Below, one piece after another: positions 37,323 to 47,172 of a stretch of 64,000 bases of DNA; position 1 is the first letter of the stretch; every line of letters begins with the position of its first letter. The position numbers and the translations under genes were made by a program. Location: NCBI RefSeq assembly GCF_017695965.1, contig NZ_JAAORM010000002.1:434001-498000 (forward strand). Direction: 5' to 3'. The notes under the pieces were generated by a model. That model saw only the letters and a list, made by a program, of their open reading frames with translations. It ran no database searches and was not told the origin of the DNA. Source of the DNA: Prochlorococcus marinus CUG1416 (GTDB lineage: Bacteria > Cyanobacteriota > Cyanobacteriia > PCC-6307 > Cyanobiaceae).

Positions 37323-38741
37323 ATGTCCAAGGCACATTTTGGTTTAATAGGTCTTGGTGTTATGGGGGAAAATTTAGTTCTTAATGCAGAAAGAAATGGA
37401 TTTTCTAGTGTGGTTTTTAATAGAACTTACTCAAAAACTGAGGAATTTTTAGAGGGTAGAGGCTTAGGGAAGAATATAGAGGGTGCTAAAACTCTTCAAG
37501 AATTTGTTAATAAACTTGAGAGACCTAGGCGAATTCTTATGATGGTAAAAGCTGGACCTGCAACTGATGCTGTTATAGATAATATTTCTGGATATCTTGA
37601 AGAAGGTGATTTATTAATTGATGGTGGTAACTCCCAATTTAAAGATACAGAAAGAAGGGTAAATACTCTTGAAAGTAAAAGTTTTGGATATATAGGAATG
37701 GGAGTTTCCGGGGGTGCTAAAGGTGCTCTTGAAGGGCCAAGTATGATGCCTGGCGGTACTAAAACCTCTTACGATGCGATAGAAAGCTTACTTACTAAAA
37801 TGGCTGCCAAAGTTGAAGATGGACCTTGTGTAGCATATGTTGGGCCAGGAGGCTCGGGACATTTTGTAAAGACTGTGCATAACGGAATCGAATATGGAAT
37901 AGAGCAAATACTCGCAGAAGCTTATGACCTTATGAAGAGAGTCAAAGGTATGGATGGTCAGCAGATGTCAGAGGTTTTTGGTATTTGGAATAATACTGAT
38001 GAATTAGCTTCTTATCTTGTTGAGATAACAGAGATTTGTCTGAATACAAAAGATGAAATAACTGGAGATGATGTTGTGGAGAAAATATTGGATAAAGCTG
38101 GCCAGAAAGGTACTGGGTTATGGACTGTTGTAAGCGCTTTAGAACTTGGGGTTTCAGTTCCAACTATTTATGCTTCTTTAAATGCCAGAGTAATGAGTTC
38201 TTTAAAAGATCAACGTATTGAAATTGAAAAAACTATTCCATCCAAAGATATAGAGGATTTCGATTTAGGAGATATTTCAGATGGAATGAAACCTTTATTT
38301 GATGCTGTCGTCCTTGCCACTATAGCTAGCTATGCTCAAGGGATGGATATATTAAGAGAAGCATCGTCTGTATATAATTATGATCTTAATATGCCATCAA
38401 TCGCTCAAATATGGAAAGGAGGTTGCATAATTAGATCAAAATTATTAAGTAGAATTCAAGACGCTTATAAAAAGGACCCTAACCTTAAAAATTTAATTTT
38501 TGATGATTGGTTCAATAATGAAATCGCAACAAGATTAGATAACTTAGCCAATGTTGTTTCTTTATCTACAAAAGCTGGAATACCAGTTCCCTGCCTATCT
38601 AGTACTTTAGATTACTTGAATAGTTATAGAACAAATAGACTTCCTCAGAATCTTGTTCAGGCAATGAGAGATTGTTTTGGATCACATACCTACGAAAGAA
38701 TTGATAAAGAAGGTAGTTTTCATACTGAATGGATGAAATGA
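37323..38741 (+). CDS. gnd: 6-phosphogluconate dehydrogenase (decarboxylating)
   Basis: I place the start at the ATG at 37323 (MSKAHFGLIGLGVMGENLVL, 472 residues), because the upstream TTG at 37305 would precede the NADP-binding strand with an odd Phe-rich stretch. The Rossmann motif GLGVMGENL, MMVKAGPATDAVI, GGNSQFKDTERR and the catalytic-region GPSMMPGG and HNGIEYG motifs are present. It oxidises 6-phosphogluconate to ribulose-5-phosphate with NADP+. Its stop overlaps pgl (ATGA). Confidence 0.94.
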   Translation: MSKAHFGLIGLGVMGENLVLNAERNGFSSVVFNRTYSKTEEFLEGRGLGKNIEGAKTLQEFVNKLERPRRILMMVKAGPATDAVIDNISGYLEEGDLLIDGGNSQFKDTERRVNTLESKSFGYIGMGVSGGAKGALEGPSMMPGGTKTSYDAIESLLTKMAAKVEDGPCVAYVGPGGSGHFVKTVHNGIEYGIEQILAEAYDLMKRVKGMDGQQMSEVFGIWNNTDELASYLVEITEICLNTKDEITGDDVVEKILDKAGQKGTGLWTVVSALELGVSVPTIYASLNARVMSSLKDQRIEIEKTIPSKDIEDFDLGDISDGMKPLFDAVVLATIASYAQGMDILREASSVYNYDLNMPSIAQIWKGGCIIRSKLLSRIQDAYKKDPNLKNLIFDDWFNNEIATRLDNLANVVSLSTKAGIPVPCLSSTLDYLNSYRTNRLPQNLVQAMRDCFGSHTYERIDKEGSFHTEWMK

Positions 38742-39460
38742 TTGAAAAGGTTAAAAATGGATATACCCTAAACATTTATAAAGACAAGTTAGAACTATCA
38801 TCAGCAGTTTTTAAGTTTATTGAAAGTCAAATTATTCATACATTAAAAAAGAATGATAGATTCAAATTCTGTGTAAGTGGAGGTTCAACTCCTAAGTCTG
38901 TATATCAGCTTCTTTCAAATAGTGATCTTAGATGGGATATGGTTGATGTTTTTTTAGGAGATGAAAGATGTGTTGATCCAAATTCAGAATTAAGTAATTC
39001 CCTAATGTTGAAAAATTCATTGTTAACTAATTTTGGATCTAAAGCTTTTTTTTATGAAATCTTTAGCGACTTAAAAGCTGATGATGAAACTATAAAAAAT
39101 CTTTTTATTTCTAAACTATTTGAAAAATGCGGATCAAAACATCCATCTTTTGATTTAACTTTATTAGGTCTTGGAGATGATGGTCATACAGCTTCACTAT
39201 TCCCTTATCAGCAAAATAATAATGTGGATGATTTTGTTATTTTTAATGAAGGTAAAGGATTAAAAAGAATTTCATTGACTCCAAAAGTCCTTTCGGCCTC
39301 ATCAAAGATAGTATTTTTGGTTAGTGGTGCCTCTAAAAAACTAGCTCTTGAGAGGTTATTAGATGAAAAAGAACCTCCCGATAGAACACCATCAAAATTA
39401 ATTAAATCTAGAAATCAAATTTCAATATTTTGTGATAGAGAATCAGCAAAAGAATTATAA
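38738..39460 (+). CDS. pgl: 6-phosphogluconolactonase
   Basis: I choose the ATG at 38738, which overlaps the gnd stop as ATGA; an ATG at 38729 lies further inside gnd. The 240-residue protein has CVSGGSTPKSVYQLL, FLGDERCVD and LLGLGDDGHTASLFP of the NagB/Pgl fold. It hydrolyses 6-phosphogluconolactone, the step before gnd in the oxidative pentose-phosphate pathway, so the pair forms a functional operon. Confidence 0.93.
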   Translation: MIEKVKNGYTLNIYKDKLELSSAVFKFIESQIIHTLKKNDRFKFCVSGGSTPKSVYQLLSNSDLRWDMVDVFLGDERCVDPNSELSNSLMLKNSLLTNFGSKAFFYEIFSDLKADDETIKNLFISKLFEKCGSKHPSFDLTLLGLGDDGHTASLFPYQQNNNVDDFVIFNEGKGLKRISLTPKVLSASSKIVFLVSGASKKLALERLLDEKEPPDRTPSKLIKSRNQISIFCDRESAKEL

Positions 39461-39496
39461 ATTTAGTTAAAGTCTATTAATAATTAAAATTATTTA

Positions 39497-40045
39497 ATGA
39501 GTAAGAAAAAATTTTTATTCCAGAAAAAGTATTTTGATGGTTGGAATACATTAAATGACACGGTTATGGGCGGATCAAGCTCAGCTTTATGTGAAATTTC
39601 AAATTCTGGTTTGTTATTAAAGGGTATTATTGTCGAAAAAGCCGGAGGATTCGTTAGTTGTAGATCTTCTATATATAAACCTTCTTTAAATCTTTCTGAA
39701 TATTCATCCTTTGAATTAAATATTGATGGACAAGGAAGAACTTTCAAATTTGCCGTCGCTTGTGAAGATGATCTACTTGGACTTACCGAATTTATTCCAG
39801 GTGGTCTAAGGTGGATTAAATCATTTCCAACAAAAAAATTCGGAACAACAAATGTTCAAATTCCTTTTAGTTCGCTTAAGCCCTCGGTAAGAGCTAATAA
39901 AGTAAGTTTCCCATTTAAATTCAAGCCATCTAAAATTAAAAGATTGCAATTACTACATTCTAAGTTTGGAGATGATGGATTACTTAATAATGAGTTTAAA
40001 CAGGGTTCGATAAAAGTTTTAATTAAATCAATAAGTGTTTTTTGA
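39497..40045 (+). CDS. CIA30-domain protein
   Basis: The 182-residue protein matches the CIA30/NDUFAF1 beta-sandwich domain: WNTLNDTVMGGSSSAL near the N-terminus, then AGGFVSCRSSIYKPSLNLSE and GRTFKFAVACEDDL. In mitochondria the family assists complex I assembly, so a role in assembling the cyanobacterial NDH-1 or another thylakoid complex is possible but unproven. Its end overlaps the next ORF by 11 bp. Confidence 0.82.
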   Translation: MSKKKFLFQKKYFDGWNTLNDTVMGGSSSALCEISNSGLLLKGIIVEKAGGFVSCRSSIYKPSLNLSEYSSFELNIDGQGRTFKFAVACEDDLLGLTEFIPGGLRWIKSFPTKKFGTTNVQIPFSSLKPSVRANKVSFPFKFKPSKIKRLQLLHSKFGDDGLLNNEFKQGSIKVLIKSISVF

Positions 40046-40421
40046 AAATCCACCAAAGAATATAGAGAGCTTAATCGCTAAGTCAGCAGATATAACAAAT
40101 AAACCTTTTGTTCATTCTGTAGTAAAAATAAATGGTGAATACGCAATTGAAGAAGAAGATATTGATTTGACTGTTAATATCCTATGTCGAGATAAAGAAG
40201 GTAAAAGATTAGAAATTTACGATCTTGAATTAGAACTTTTTAAATCGAATAAAGAGTTAGTTTTAGTAATCTCTAAGCTTAATTTTCCTGACGAACCAAT
40301 ATTATGGTGTGGAGTTAAAACATTATGGATGGATAGCAATAATGGGAAAAAATGTAACGCACCAAAATACAGCTCTAGATTGGAAAATTTAGCAAATAGG
40401 ATAAAAAGTTTTATTGATTAA
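40035..40421 (+). CDS. conserved hypothetical protein, 128 aa
   Basis: The frame starts with a GTG 11 bp inside the CIA30 gene. The protein is soluble and acidic with alternating beta and helical segments (IDLTVNILCRDKEGKRLEIY, ELVLVISKLNFPDEPILWCG). I do not recognise a family. Tight overlap suggests co-translation and perhaps a shared role with the CIA30 protein. The start could also be a later codon. Confidence 0.65.
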   Translation: MFFENPPKNIESLIAKSADITNKPFVHSVVKINGEYAIEEEDIDLTVNILCRDKEGKRLEIYDLELELFKSNKELVLVISKLNFPDEPILWCGVKTLWMDSNNGKKCNAPKYSSRLENLANRIKSFID

Positions 40422-40442
40422 GAAAATAAACTTTGATCTGAT

Positions 40443-42116
40443 TTATAAATCAGTTACTGCCCCTAGACTTGATGTGCTTACGATCCGCGAATATTTTGAA
40501 AGTATCCCTCTTTTGTATTTTTGTGTAGGTTTTACCCAATCTTTTTTTCTTTTTTCTAATTCTTCGTCAGACAAATCAACTTCAATTAGTTGATTTACGG
40601 CGTCTACGGTAATTAAATCACCTTGTTTTATTAGAGCAATATTTCCGCCGATGGCAGCCTCTGGAGCTATGTGACCCACAACTAGACCATAAGTACCACC
40701 GCTAAATCTGCCATCAGTAATTAAAGCCACCTTCTCTCCCAGTCCTTGACCAACAATTGCAGATGTAGGGGCTAACATTTCTCTCATGCCTGGCCCCCCT
40801 ACAGGGCCTTCATTTCTAATAACAACAACATCACCAGCTTTAATATCATTATTTAATATAGATTTTAAGCAATCCTCTTCACTTTCGAATATCTTTGCTG
40901 GACCAGTTAGGACAGGGTTTTTTACTCCGCTAATTTTCGCTACAGAACCTTCGCTTGCTAGGTTGCCTTTTAAAATCGCTAGATGTCCTTTTTTATAAAG
41001 AGGATCATATATGTCTCTTATTACATCTTGATTCGCTGGAGGCTTATCTGGAATTTTCTGTAAGTATTCTGAGATGGTTTTACCTTCAATGTTTTTGCAT
41101 TCGCCATGAATTAATCCTGCATTCAAAAGTATTTTCATTACTTGTGGAATACCTCCTGCATTATGAAGATCCACCGTTACATATTTACCACTCGGTTTAA
41201 GGTCACAAATGACTGGGACTTTTTGTCTTATCCTCTCAAAATCATTAATATTGATATCTATTCCTGCCGTATTTGCAATGGCTAAGATGTGCAAAACCGC
41301 ATTTGTTGAACCTCCAATTGCCATAATTACTGATATTGCATTTTCAAATGCTTTCTTAGTCATTAGGTCTAGAGGTCTAATATCTTTTTCTATTGCAGAG
41401 ACTAATATCTCAGCACTTTTATCTGCACTTAATTCTTTTTCAAGATCTTCAGCAGCCATCGTTGAACTGTGAGGAAGACTTAAACCTAATACTTCTATAA
41501 CCGCAGACATTGTATTGGCTGTAAACATCCCGCCACAGCTACCAGCACCAGGAATACAATTTTTTTCAACTTGGATTAGCCTTTCTTCATTAATTTTTCC
41601 TGATGTTAATTGTCCTACAGCTTCAAATGCACTTACAACAGTAAGATCTTCTCCATTTAATTTGCCTGGTTTGATTGTTCCTCCATAAATGAAAATTGAG
41701 GGAATATTCATTCTTGCAATCGCTATCATGGCACCTGGCATATTTTTGTCACATCCTCCTATAGCAAGCACTCCATCCATACTCTGAGCATTGCACGCTG
41801 TTTCTATTGAATCAGCAATAACTTCTCTGGAAACTAGAGAATATTTCATGCCCTCTGTTCCCATAGAAATACCATCACTTACTGTAATCGTTCCAAACAT
41901 TTGAGGCATCCCACCGGATCTTCTTATTGAATCTTCAGCTCTGAGAGCTAACTTATTTAACCCAATATTGCATGGTGTTATGGTGCTGTATCCATTTGCA
42001 ACTCCAATAATAGGTTTATTAAAATCTTCATCACTAAATCCAACAGCTCTTAACATAGATCTGTTAGGGGATCTTTGCACACCTTGTGTTATTGCAGATG
42101 ATCTTAGTTTATTCAT
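40443..42116 (-). CDS. ilvD: dihydroxy-acid dehydratase
   Basis: The 557-residue enzyme has the cluster and catalytic cysteines in [13 protein letters not shown] and [16 protein letters not shown], plus the C-terminal motif [22 protein letters not shown]. It catalyses the third step of valine, leucine and isoleucine synthesis. It is the last gene of a minus-strand trio with a 96-residue membrane protein and a UPRTase homologue. Confidence 0.96.
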   Translation of the reverse strand: MNKLRSSAITQGVQRSPNRSMLRAVGFSDEDFNKPIIGVANGYSTITPCNIGLNKLALRAEDSIRRSGGMPQMFGTITVSDGISMGTEGMKYSLVSREVIADSIETACNAQSMDGVLAIGGCDKNMPGAMIAIARMNIPSIFIYGGTIKPGKLNGEDLTVVSAFEAVGQLTSGKINEERLIQVEKNCIPGAGSCGGMFTANTMSAVIEVLGLSLPHSSTMAAEDLEKELSADKSAEILVSAIEKDIRPLDLMTKKAFENAISVIMAIGGSTNAVLHILAIANTAGIDININDFERIRQKVPVICDLKPSGKYVTVDLHNAGGIPQVMKILLNAGLIHGECKNIEGKTISEYLQKIPDKPPANQDVIRDIYDPLYKKGHLAILKGNLASEGSVAKISGVKNPVLTGPAKIFESEEDCLKSILNNDIKAGDVVVIRNEGPVGGPGMREMLAPTSAIVGQGLGEKVALITDGRFSGGTYGLVVGHIAPEAAIGGNIALIKQGDLITVDAVNQLIEVDLSDEELEKRKKDWVKPTQKYKRGILSKYSRIVSTSSLGAVTDL

Positions 42117-42139
42117 GTTATTAGAGAACCTTTTTTATT

Positions 42140-42430
42140 CTATTGCCCTAACTCTTCAAGTTGCTTCCTCACATCAGCAATTGCAGAATTAAGTTGCTCA
42201 ACTTTCTTCTCAAGATTCTCTCCTTCAACTTCATTTATATTTTCATTTGAATCAATCGCTTCAGAGCCGTCTTGAATTCTGGAAGAATACATCATTGCTT
42301 TTTGTTTTTTTTCCTCCTTTCTTTTGTCTGCTTCAGATATTAACCACCAAGCTAGACCAGCTGCTCCAATAAAAGCACCGCTTATTAATGATAAAAGATT
42401 ATTTGAAGACGAATCTCTGTATTCAGACAT
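42140..42430 (-). CDS. conserved membrane-anchored coiled-coil protein, 96 aa
   Basis: The protein has one membrane helix (about 12-30, LLSLISGAFIGAAGLAWWL), a basic turn, an acidic linker and a C-terminal coiled coil (EKKVEQLNSAIADVRKQLEE). It is likely a thylakoid or plasma-membrane protein of unknown function. It lies 23 bp upstream of ilvD on the same strand and 29 bp downstream of the UPRTase homologue. Confidence 0.7.
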   Translation of the reverse strand: MSEYRDSSSNNLLSLISGAFIGAAGLAWWLISEADKRKEEKKQKAMMYSSRIQDGSEAIDSNENINEVEGENLEKKVEQLNSAIADVRKQLEELGQ

Positions 42431-42459
42431 TGGTAAAATATTTACTCCTACATTATATA

Positions 42460-43071
42460 TTAGTTCTTATCTCGAAATATAGTACTCAAACGCAATAAAG
42501 GATTCCCAATACCCGGTACCAAAAATGTTGTCTTTTCGTCTTCCTCATCAATGCATGAGGTGTAGATTACCTGATTAGGGAATAATTTCGCAATTTCATT
42601 TAACCCTTTATTCGAGCAAATAGCAGTTATTAATAAAATCCTATTGGAATCAACTCCTAATTCCTTTAATTTTAATAAAGTCTCAATTGCTGTGGATTTT
42701 GTCGTTATTTGTTCCGAATAAAAAATAATTCCTTCATTTGATTCAATACTTTTAGGAATTTCTCCTAGTGAAAGGGTTGAATTAGGAATTACTTCTTTAG
42801 ATCCTAACCAAAGAGATAAGCCTTCGGGCATCATTGCGAGAACTTTTATTGGATAATCATTATTAATAAAATATCCGTCCGTATCCCCATGATCAGTATT
42901 TACTATTTCTTTTTTATATGGCAACCAATTTCGTAATGCTTCATAAGTAAGCCATTTACCTAATTGTTCATATCCTGTTGAGTACAAAATATTTGGAGTG
43001 TTTTTTTCTCGCAATATTGAAAGCCAATGTTTTATTAATGGATGAGGAGGAACAATAACCTTTAGTGACAT
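42460..43071 (-). CDS. upp: divergent uracil phosphoribosyltransferase homologue
   Basis: The preferred start is MSLKVIVPPHPLIKHWLSIL (ATG at 43071); 43077 is two codons earlier. The N-terminus and the end (VIYTSCIDEEDEKTTFLVPG) follow Upp, but the PRPP-binding loop, DPMxATGGS in canonical enzymes, reads YSEQITTKSTAIET here. So the fold is probably Upp-like while catalysis is doubtful. The protein may have another role. Annotating it as an active Upp would be unsafe. Confidence 0.8.
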   Translation of the reverse strand: MSLKVIVPPHPLIKHWLSILREKNTPNILYSTGYEQLGKWLTYEALRNWLPYKKEIVNTDHGDTDGYFINNDYPIKVLAMMPEGLSLWLGSKEVIPNSTLSLGEIPKSIESNEGIIFYSEQITTKSTAIETLLKLKELGVDSNRILLITAICSNKGLNEIAKLFPNQVIYTSCIDEEDEKTTFLVPGIGNPLLRLSTIFRDKN

Positions 43072-43140
43072 TGCCATATATTTTCCTTTAAGATACTCTT
43101 ACAAACTTTAAATACATAAGTTCTAAAATACAGTCTTATT

Positions 43141-43653
43141 ATGATTAAATCAATTAATTTCCCCACTCTAAAGAATGCGTTAATTACATTATTATTCATT
43201 GGAATTTTATTTTTTAATTCTGTAAATTCTGCATGGGCCAAACGTCCTCCTGAGATTAGAAACCAACAAGACCTTGATTTAGAGCCGGATATGCATGGTC
43301 AAGATTTAAGTGGTAACGAATTTGTTAAATATGATCTGAATGGATTTAATTTCAGTGAAAGTAATTTGGAGGGTGCGGTATTTAATAATAGTAAATTGCA
43401 AAACTCAAAGTTTACGGGTGCCAATTTAAGAGACGCACTTGCCTATGCAACAGACTTTACAGATGCAGATCTTTCAGATGTTAATTTTACCAATGCTTTA
43501 TTAATGGAGAGTAATTTCGACGGAGCAATAATAGATGGCGCGGATTTTACGGATGCTGTTCTTAGTCGAACACAACAGAAACAATTGTGTGCTATTGCTA
43601 ATGGCACAAATAGTTCTACAGGAGAGAGTACAGAATATAGCTTAGGATGTTAA
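43141..43653 (+). CDS. secreted pentapeptide-repeat protein
   Basis: The 170-residue protein has an N-terminal signal (about 1-33, ending NSAWA). Tandem A(D/N)LxF-type pentapeptides follow, such as FKYDLNGFNFSESNLEGAVF-like repeats and ANLRDALAYATDFTDADLSD. Pentapeptide repeats build a right-handed beta-helix. Such lumenal proteins are common in cyanobacteria, but their roles are mostly unknown. Cysteines near the end (QLCAIAN, SLGC) could be disulfide-bonded. It is divergent from the UPRTase homologue. Confidence 0.85.
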   Translation: MIKSINFPTLKNALITLLFIGILFFNSVNSAWAKRPPEIRNQQDLDLEPDMHGQDLSGNEFVKYDLNGFNFSESNLEGAVFNNSKLQNSKFTGANLRDALAYATDFTDADLSDVNFTNALLMESNFDGAIIDGADFTDAVLSRTQQKQLCAIANGTNSSTGESTEYSLGC

Positions 43654-43662
43654 TCATTTAGT

Positions 43663-44727
43663 ATGAAAAAGAAAATACCAGTAATAGTAGTTTCAGGATT
43701 TCTTGGTTCAGGTAAAACAACTTTTCTTAGATATTTATTAAAAGAGAGTAATAAAAAATTTGGTTTAATAATCAATGAATTTGGTGATGTTGGAATTGAC
43801 GGCGATTTGATTAAAAGTTGTGATAAATGTGATGAATCTGAAGACGACTGTGTAATCGAATTAAACAACGGATGTTTATGTTGTACTGTTCAAGATGATT
43901 TTGTTCCATCAATAAAAGCTCTCCTTGAATTTAATCCTCCTATCGATTCAATAATTATTGAAACAAGTGGCTTGGCACTGCCAATCCCCTTAATTCAAGC
44001 TCTTAACTGGCCTGAAATAAGGTCTTCTATCTATCTCGATGTAGTAGTTGGGATTGTAAACGGAGAATCAATGCTTAATGGTTCACCAATTAATGATTTA
44101 AATAAAATAACAAAACAATATAATGAAACCGATAAAATTGATCACAATGCCTCTATAGATGAACTTTTTGAGGAACAATTAGAAGTTTCTGATATCGTTT
44201 TAGTCTCTAGATCAGATATCTTAAATGATGATCAATTTGATTTTGTAAAAAATAAAATCCAAGGAAGTCTAAACTCATCTGTGCCAGTCCTTAAATCCAA
44301 AAATGGCAAAATTGATTTAAATTATCTATTTGATTTTAATTTTAAAAAAGAAACTTATAAAGAATTTTTAACGGAAGAACATGACCACAATCATGTTGAG
44401 CTTGTATCAGATTCAATTAAATTAAATTATTTCCTTGAAAAAAATGACTTTGAAAAAGAGATGTCAAAAATCTTGGATGAATTGAATATTCTTCGAATAA
44501 AAGGACGCATATGGATACCAAACAAATCATTACCTTTACAAATACAAATAGTTGGTAAAAAAATTAATACTTGGTTTGAAGAGGCTCCAGATCATTGTTG
44601 GAGACCAAATGATAATGCTGGCCTTGAATTAGTCATAATTTCATTTGATGAGAAATCGATAAAAACTTTTAATAGAAAAATTAAAGAGAAATTTAAGATT
44701 TTAAGTGACCCAAAAATAAGGATTTGA
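43663..44727 (+). CDS. CobW-family metal-chaperone GTPase
   Basis: The 354-residue G3E GTPase has Walker A SGFLGSGKTTFLR, the metal motif GCLCCTV and a cysteine-rich insertion (SCDKCDESEDDC) just before it, then LIIETSGLALPIPLI. A His-rich EEHDHNHVEL loop precedes the CobW C-terminal domain. These GTPases deliver metals (Zn, Co or others) to client proteins. The metal cannot be decided here, and no cobalamin gene is adjacent. Confidence 0.85.
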   Translation: MKKKIPVIVVSGFLGSGKTTFLRYLLKESNKKFGLIINEFGDVGIDGDLIKSCDKCDESEDDCVIELNNGCLCCTVQDDFVPSIKALLEFNPPIDSIIIETSGLALPIPLIQALNWPEIRSSIYLDVVVGIVNGESMLNGSPINDLNKITKQYNETDKIDHNASIDELFEEQLEVSDIVLVSRSDILNDDQFDFVKNKIQGSLNSSVPVLKSKNGKIDLNYLFDFNFKKETYKEFLTEEHDHNHVELVSDSIKLNYFLEKNDFEKEMSKILDELNILRIKGRIWIPNKSLPLQIQIVGKKINTWFEEAPDHCWRPNDNAGLELVIISFDEKSIKTFNRKIKEKFKILSDPKIRI

Positions 44728-44772
44728 TTTTATAGTTACTGTCGGGATATTTAGAAGAGTTAACAGTCCTTA

Positions 44773-44937
44773 ATGAAAAATTCAAAAATTGCTTTAAAAG
44801 AAATTATCTCTGATGATGCATTCTCTATTAATAAAATTAAATGTTCCAAATGTGGAGGTTCAGGAAATTTTAAAACACCTGAAAATTCAAGAAGAACTTG
44901 CTTAGTTTGTTTTGGTAAAGGCTACATAAATATTTAA
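44773..44937 (+). CDS. small zinc-ribbon protein with DnaJ-type motifs, 54 aa
   Basis: I read ATG at 44773 to TAA at 44935-44937. The C-terminal half has two CxxC pairs spaced like a DnaJ zinc finger unit: KCSKCGGSGNF and TCLVCFGKGYI. It should bind one zinc. Similar stand-alone DnaJ-type zinc-finger proteins assist protein folding or disulfide exchange in phototrophs, which is inference here. The surrounding gap of about 300 bp between cobW and purS holds no other gene. Confidence 0.65.
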   Translation: MKNSKIALKEIISDDAFSINKIKCSKCGGSGNFKTPENSRRTCLVCFGKGYINI

Positions 44938-45034
44938 TAATTCAGAAAACCTTAAAGTAAAAATATTTGTTTATTAATCAAGAGTACTTTTTATTAAAAT
45001 TTAAACTAATCTTCTAGTAGAAATTAATTTTTAA

Positions 45035-45289
45035 TTGGACCAATTTGCTGTAAAAGTTTTTGTAAGACTAAGACCCTCAGTTTTAGATCCGGCAGGGGAA
45101 GCTACCAAATCTGCTTCTATAAAACTTGGAGCCGAGGGAATAAAATCATTACGTATAGGAAAAATGATTGAAGTAAAAATAGAAGGTAATGGGGAAAACG
45201 AAGTTAGAGAAAAAATTGATTTATTGTGTGATAGGTTATTTGCAAATACTGTCATTGAAGATTACGAGTATTCACTAGAAAAATTATAA
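45035..45289 (+). CDS. purS: phosphoribosylformylglycinamidine synthase subunit PurS
   Basis: The 84-residue protein starts with TTG ([20 protein letters not shown]). It shows the PurS pattern of beta strand, LDPxG turn and the LRIGKMIEV strand, followed by an ANTVIEDYE end. PurS bridges PurQ and PurL in the FGAM synthase complex of de novo purine synthesis. purQ starts 1 bp after its stop. Confidence 0.93.
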   Translation: MDQFAVKVFVRLRPSVLDPAGEATKSASIKLGAEGIKSLRIGKMIEVKIEGNGENEVREKIDLLCDRLFANTVIEDYEYSLEKL

Positions 45290-45290
45290 A

Positions 45291-45956
45291 ATGGATAATT
45301 TCACTGTAGGAGTTGTAGTCTTTCCTGGATCTAATTGTGATCGTGACGTTTCATGGGCATTGGAAGGTTGTTTAGATATGAGAACAAAATATTTGTGGCA
45401 TGAGTCTTCAGATTTAAGTGATGTGGATGCAATAGTTTTACCTGGAGGATTTAGCTATGGTGATTATTTAAGATGCGGAGCAATTGCGAGATTCTCTCCA
45501 TTAATAAATGCCTTGAACGACTTTGTTAAAAGCGGAAAAAGAGTTTTAGGAATATGTAATGGCTTTCAAATTTTGACAGAATCAGGTTTTTTGCCTGGTG
45601 CCCTAGTTTCAAATAAAAATCTAAATTTCATCTGTGATGATGTTGAACTTGATATTGTTTCTTCAAAAGGAGGTTGGTTTAATAATGTAGATAAAAAACA
45701 AACTATTAATTTGCCAATAGCTCATGGGGAAGGAAGATATCATTGTGATTCTGATACTTTAAAGAAACTTGTAGATAATGAATTGATTGCTTTGAAATAC
45801 AAAAATAATCCTAATGGATCCTTATTCGATATCGCAGGCATAACTAATGAAAAGGGAAATGTTTTAGGTTTAATGCCCCATCCAGAGCGAGCGTGTGACG
45901 AGGTAATTGGTGGGACTGATGGTCTCTTTACATTAAAATCATTAATATTGAAATAA
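45291..45956 (+). CDS. purQ: phosphoribosylformylglycinamidine synthase glutaminase subunit PurQ
   Basis: The 221-residue class I glutamine amidotransferase has the nucleophile motif [13 protein letters not shown] and the His-Glu pair in [10 protein letters not shown]. It starts [20 protein letters not shown]. It supplies ammonia to PurL, which is outside this window. A strong intrinsic terminator follows the stop directly. Confidence 0.94.
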   Translation: MDNFTVGVVVFPGSNCDRDVSWALEGCLDMRTKYLWHESSDLSDVDAIVLPGGFSYGDYLRCGAIARFSPLINALNDFVKSGKRVLGICNGFQILTESGFLPGALVSNKNLNFICDDVELDIVSSKGGWFNNVDKKQTINLPIAHGEGRYHCDSDTLKKLVDNELIALKYKNNPNGSLFDIAGITNEKGNVLGLMPHPERACDEVIGGTDGLFTLKSLILK

Positions 45957-45988
45957 AAAAAAGACCTCCAAGTTTGGAGGTCTTTTTT
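45957..45988. terminator. bidirectional intrinsic terminator between purQ and fba
   Basis: An 8-bp GC-containing stem (GACCTCCA at 45963-45970 with TGGAGGTC at 45975-45982) is extended by six A:T pairs on both sides, giving a T-run on each strand. It lies 1 bp after purQ and 19 bp beyond the fba stop, so it can serve both convergent genes. Confidence 0.9.
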
Positions 45989-46006
45989 GTTTGACTTGGT
46001 TAGGAA

Positions 46007-47080
46007 TTAAACAGTCGCTTTTACTTTTGGATCTAAAGCACCTTTTGCATAAAGATCAGCAAAATAATTAGTGCTGTTTTGTTTGATTTTACTTGCTTGA
46101 CCTTCACACCAGAACTGCTTGTATCTATCAAGACAAACTTGCTTCATGTATTTTCTAGCAGGTTTGTTGAAATGTCTTGGGTCGAAGTTTGCCTTGTCAG
46201 CAAATGCGGCCTCTCTTACAGCAGCAGTGAAAGCAAGCCTGTTGTCTGTATCAATGTTAACTTTCCTGACTCCATTTCTTATCCCCTCTTGAATCTCTTC
46301 AACAGGAACACCATATGTTTGAGGAATTTCACCACCATATTTGTTAATGATATCCAACCATTCCTGTGGAACTGAACTAGATCCATGCATTACAAGATGG
46401 GTATTTGGAAGTGCTTTATGAATTTCAGCAATTCTGCTTATTGCAAGAACCTCTCCTGTAGGTTTTCTTGTGAATTTATAAGCACCATGACTTGTACCTA
46501 TAGCAATAGCTAAAGCGTCAACTTTTGTTTTAGCAACAAAATCTGCAGCTTCATCAGGATCAGTCAAAAGCATATCTGTAGAAAGTTCACCTTCAAATCC
46601 ATGACCATCTTCAGCCTCACCTTTTCCTGTCTCTAATGAACCCAAGCATCCTAATTCTCCTTCAACACTAACCCCAACTGAATGAGCAAAATCAACTACT
46701 TTTTTAGTGACTGCAACATTATATTCGTAACTAGCTGGTGTTTTTGCATCTGCCTCTAGAGACCCATCCATCATTACTGATGTGAAACCATTTATTGCTG
46801 CTGAATAGCATGTAGATGGCTCGTTACCATGGTCTTGGTGCATTACGACTGGAATATTTGGATAGGTTTCAGTTGCAGCAAGTATTAAATGACGTAGGAA
46901 AATTTCTCCTGCATAACTTCTTGCCCCTCTTGAAGCTTGGAGGATTACAGGACTATCAGTTTCATATGCTGCTTCCATGATTGCTTGAACTTGCTCAAGG
47001 TTATTAACATTGAAAGCTGGAATACCGTAACCATTCTCAGCAGCGTGATCTAAAAGTAGTCTTAGTGGAACGAGGGCCAT
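46007..47080 (-). CDS. fba: class II fructose-bisphosphate aldolase
   Basis: The 357-residue enzyme has the zinc-ligand motif [18 protein letters not shown], the second His region [14 protein letters not shown], the glycine loop [12 protein letters not shown] and the substrate Asp region [14 protein letters not shown]. It interconverts FBP with triose phosphates, and also makes SBP, in the Calvin cycle. Together with glpX, prk and rpe it is part of the carbon-fixation set in this window. Confidence 0.95.
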   Translation of the reverse strand: MALVPLRLLLDHAAENGYGIPAFNVNNLEQVQAIMEAAYETDSPVILQASRGARSYAGEIFLRHLILAATETYPNIPVVMHQDHGNEPSTCYSAAINGFTSVMMDGSLEADAKTPASYEYNVAVTKKVVDFAHSVGVSVEGELGCLGSLETGKGEAEDGHGFEGELSTDMLLTDPDEAADFVAKTKVDALAIAIGTSHGAYKFTRKPTGEVLAISRIAEIHKALPNTHLVMHGSSSVPQEWLDIINKYGGEIPQTYGVPVEEIQEGIRNGVRKVNIDTDNRLAFTAAVREAAFADKANFDPRHFNKPARKYMKQVCLDRYKQFWCEGQASKIKQNSTNYFADLYAKGALDPKVKATV

Positions 47081-47172
47081 AATTAAAATAAGTTAGATGC
47101 TATACAAAGCACTTGTTTCCGCGAGTTTAGTACAAAGAGGGATCAAATGTCACGTAATTAGATATACAAAAT

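Noticed and set aside
40786..41472. Several plus-strand open frames opposite ilvD
   Set aside because: All lie within the conserved ilvD sequence and have no domains.
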